Below, piece after piece: positions 31,936-32,453 of a stretch of 32,453 nucleotides of DNA. Source of the DNA: an uncultured Planctomycetota bacterium (GTDB lineage: Bacteria > Planctomycetota > Phycisphaerae > UBA1845 > Fen-1342); NCBI GenBank assembly GCA_900696535.1, contig CAADGM010000028.1, forward strand, positions 1 to 32,453. The letters run 5' to 3'. The notes under the pieces are model-generated. The model searched no databases. It was given only the letters and a program-made list of their open reading frames with translations, and was not told where the DNA came from. The position numbers were made by a program, and so were the translations under genes. Position 1 is the stretch's first letter; every line of letters begins with the position of its first letter.

Positions 31936-32453
31936 ATGACGGTCGGATCGCCGGCCCCATCCCGCACCTGGAGCGCGTGGATCGAGCAGCTCGGCTCAAC
32001 GCGCCCCGACGTCGCGCTCATGGCCCCGTTCATGGCCTACCTGCTGCTCATGCCCGTGGCCGACCTCGTGCCGGCCACTTGGGCACCGGCGGCGATCGCG
32101 CTGCGGGGCATCGGGTCGCTCGCCGTATTCTGGGCATTTCGGCGGCACCTGCCCGCGTGGGGCCGGCCGCACTGGGGCCTGGCGGTCGTGGCGGGCGCAG
32201 TCTGCGCCTGGGGCTGGGTCGTCGGCCAGTACGTCTGCGATCACTTCGGCGTGGGCGGTCGGCTGCCTGGAATGCCGGGCGAGAAGACCGTCGTCGATCC
32301 GCGCGTCGCGCTGGGCGCCGACGACCTCTTCTGGGCGACCTGGTGGGCACGCCTGGTGGTGGCCACGGTCGCCGTACCGATCGTCGAGGAGTTCTTCTGG
32401 CGGGGCTTTCTGCTGCGGGCGCTGGTGGACTGGCACCACTTCGACCGGGTGCC
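31936..32453 (+). CDS. CPBP/CAAX-type intramembrane protease, N-terminal part
   Basis: The first 172 codons of a gene that runs off the right edge. The protein has several TM segments (about 30-50, 54-72, 82-100, 130-155) and the metal-binding motif EEFFWRG (EExxxR) near the end, the first catalytic block of CPBP (Abi/CAAX) proteases. The His-containing motifs would lie beyond the window. The layout, with a PFMAYLLLMP start and a long first loop, resembles the CAAX-protease-related proteins that accompany exosortase/PEP-CTERM systems; that link is inference. GAGG lies 6 bases before the ATG. Confidence 0.85.
   Translation, partial: MTVGSPAPSRTWSAWIEQLGSTRPDVALMAPFMAYLLLMPVADLVPATWAPAAIALRGIGSLAVFWAFRRHLPAWGRPHWGLAVVAGAVCAWGWVVGQYVCDHFGVGGRLPGMPGEKTVVDPRVALGADDLFWATWWARLVVATVAVPIVEEFFWRGFLLRALVDWHHFDRV

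Overview
This window is high-GC bacterial DNA. Gene content points to Planctomycetota, probably near Phycisphaerae: a short Hc1/histone-H1-like protein, a secreted GH13 enzyme ending in a dockerin-like D-x-N-x-D repeat pair, a GIDE-LemA fusion, a DUF2961 protein, a serine/threonine kinase with zinc ribbons, and a CAAX-type protease of the kind linked to exosortase systems. The phylum is an inference from families; there is no rRNA to test it. I saw no tRNA, rRNA, CRISPR array or insertion sequence.

Left part (1-13.5 kb): the 3' end of ychF; a secreted DUF2961 protein; a leftward set (a UvrC-like protein with a decayed nuclease domain, a FabZ-like dehydratase, an Hc1-like protein); a true uvrC without its usual C-terminal HhH region; convergent to it a TlyA-like rRNA methyltransferase without S4 domain and a lipoprotein; then a rightward MFS-PlsC acyltransferase fusion followed 4 bases later by a polytopic membrane protein, a secreted small protein and GIDE-LemA.

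Central part (13.6-26.4 kb) is the most interesting. Transcribed leftward are a small 4-TM protein, a Ser/Thr kinase with two zinc ribbons, a TM/zinc-ribbon protein, and three helical proteins that resemble ESCRT-III subunits: a winged-helix plus ESCRT-III-like protein, a second ESCRT-III-like protein, and a Snf7/Vps2-like protein with a C-terminal MIM1-like helix. Rightward, across mgtE, lies a Vps4-like AAA ATPase with an N-terminal MIT-like three-helix region and the KWVGE pore loop, then a TM2 protein, an SPFH-like/beta-propeller protein, deoC and another zinc-ribbon membrane protein. Together these look like a bacterial ESCRT-III/Vps4-type membrane-remodelling module with a regulatory kinase. 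That function is inferred from sequence features only. A lower-GC FRG-domain gene and a four-helix-bundle (23S IVP) gene, the latter between inverted intergenic repeats, interrupt or flank the leftward cluster and look like later insertions.

Right part (26.5-32.45 kb): a GH13 amylase-family gene split by one in-frame TAG; efp, nested without an intervening stop codon in the frame of a GT-C-type membrane glycosyltransferase; and the 5' part of a CPBP/CAAX protease running off the edge.
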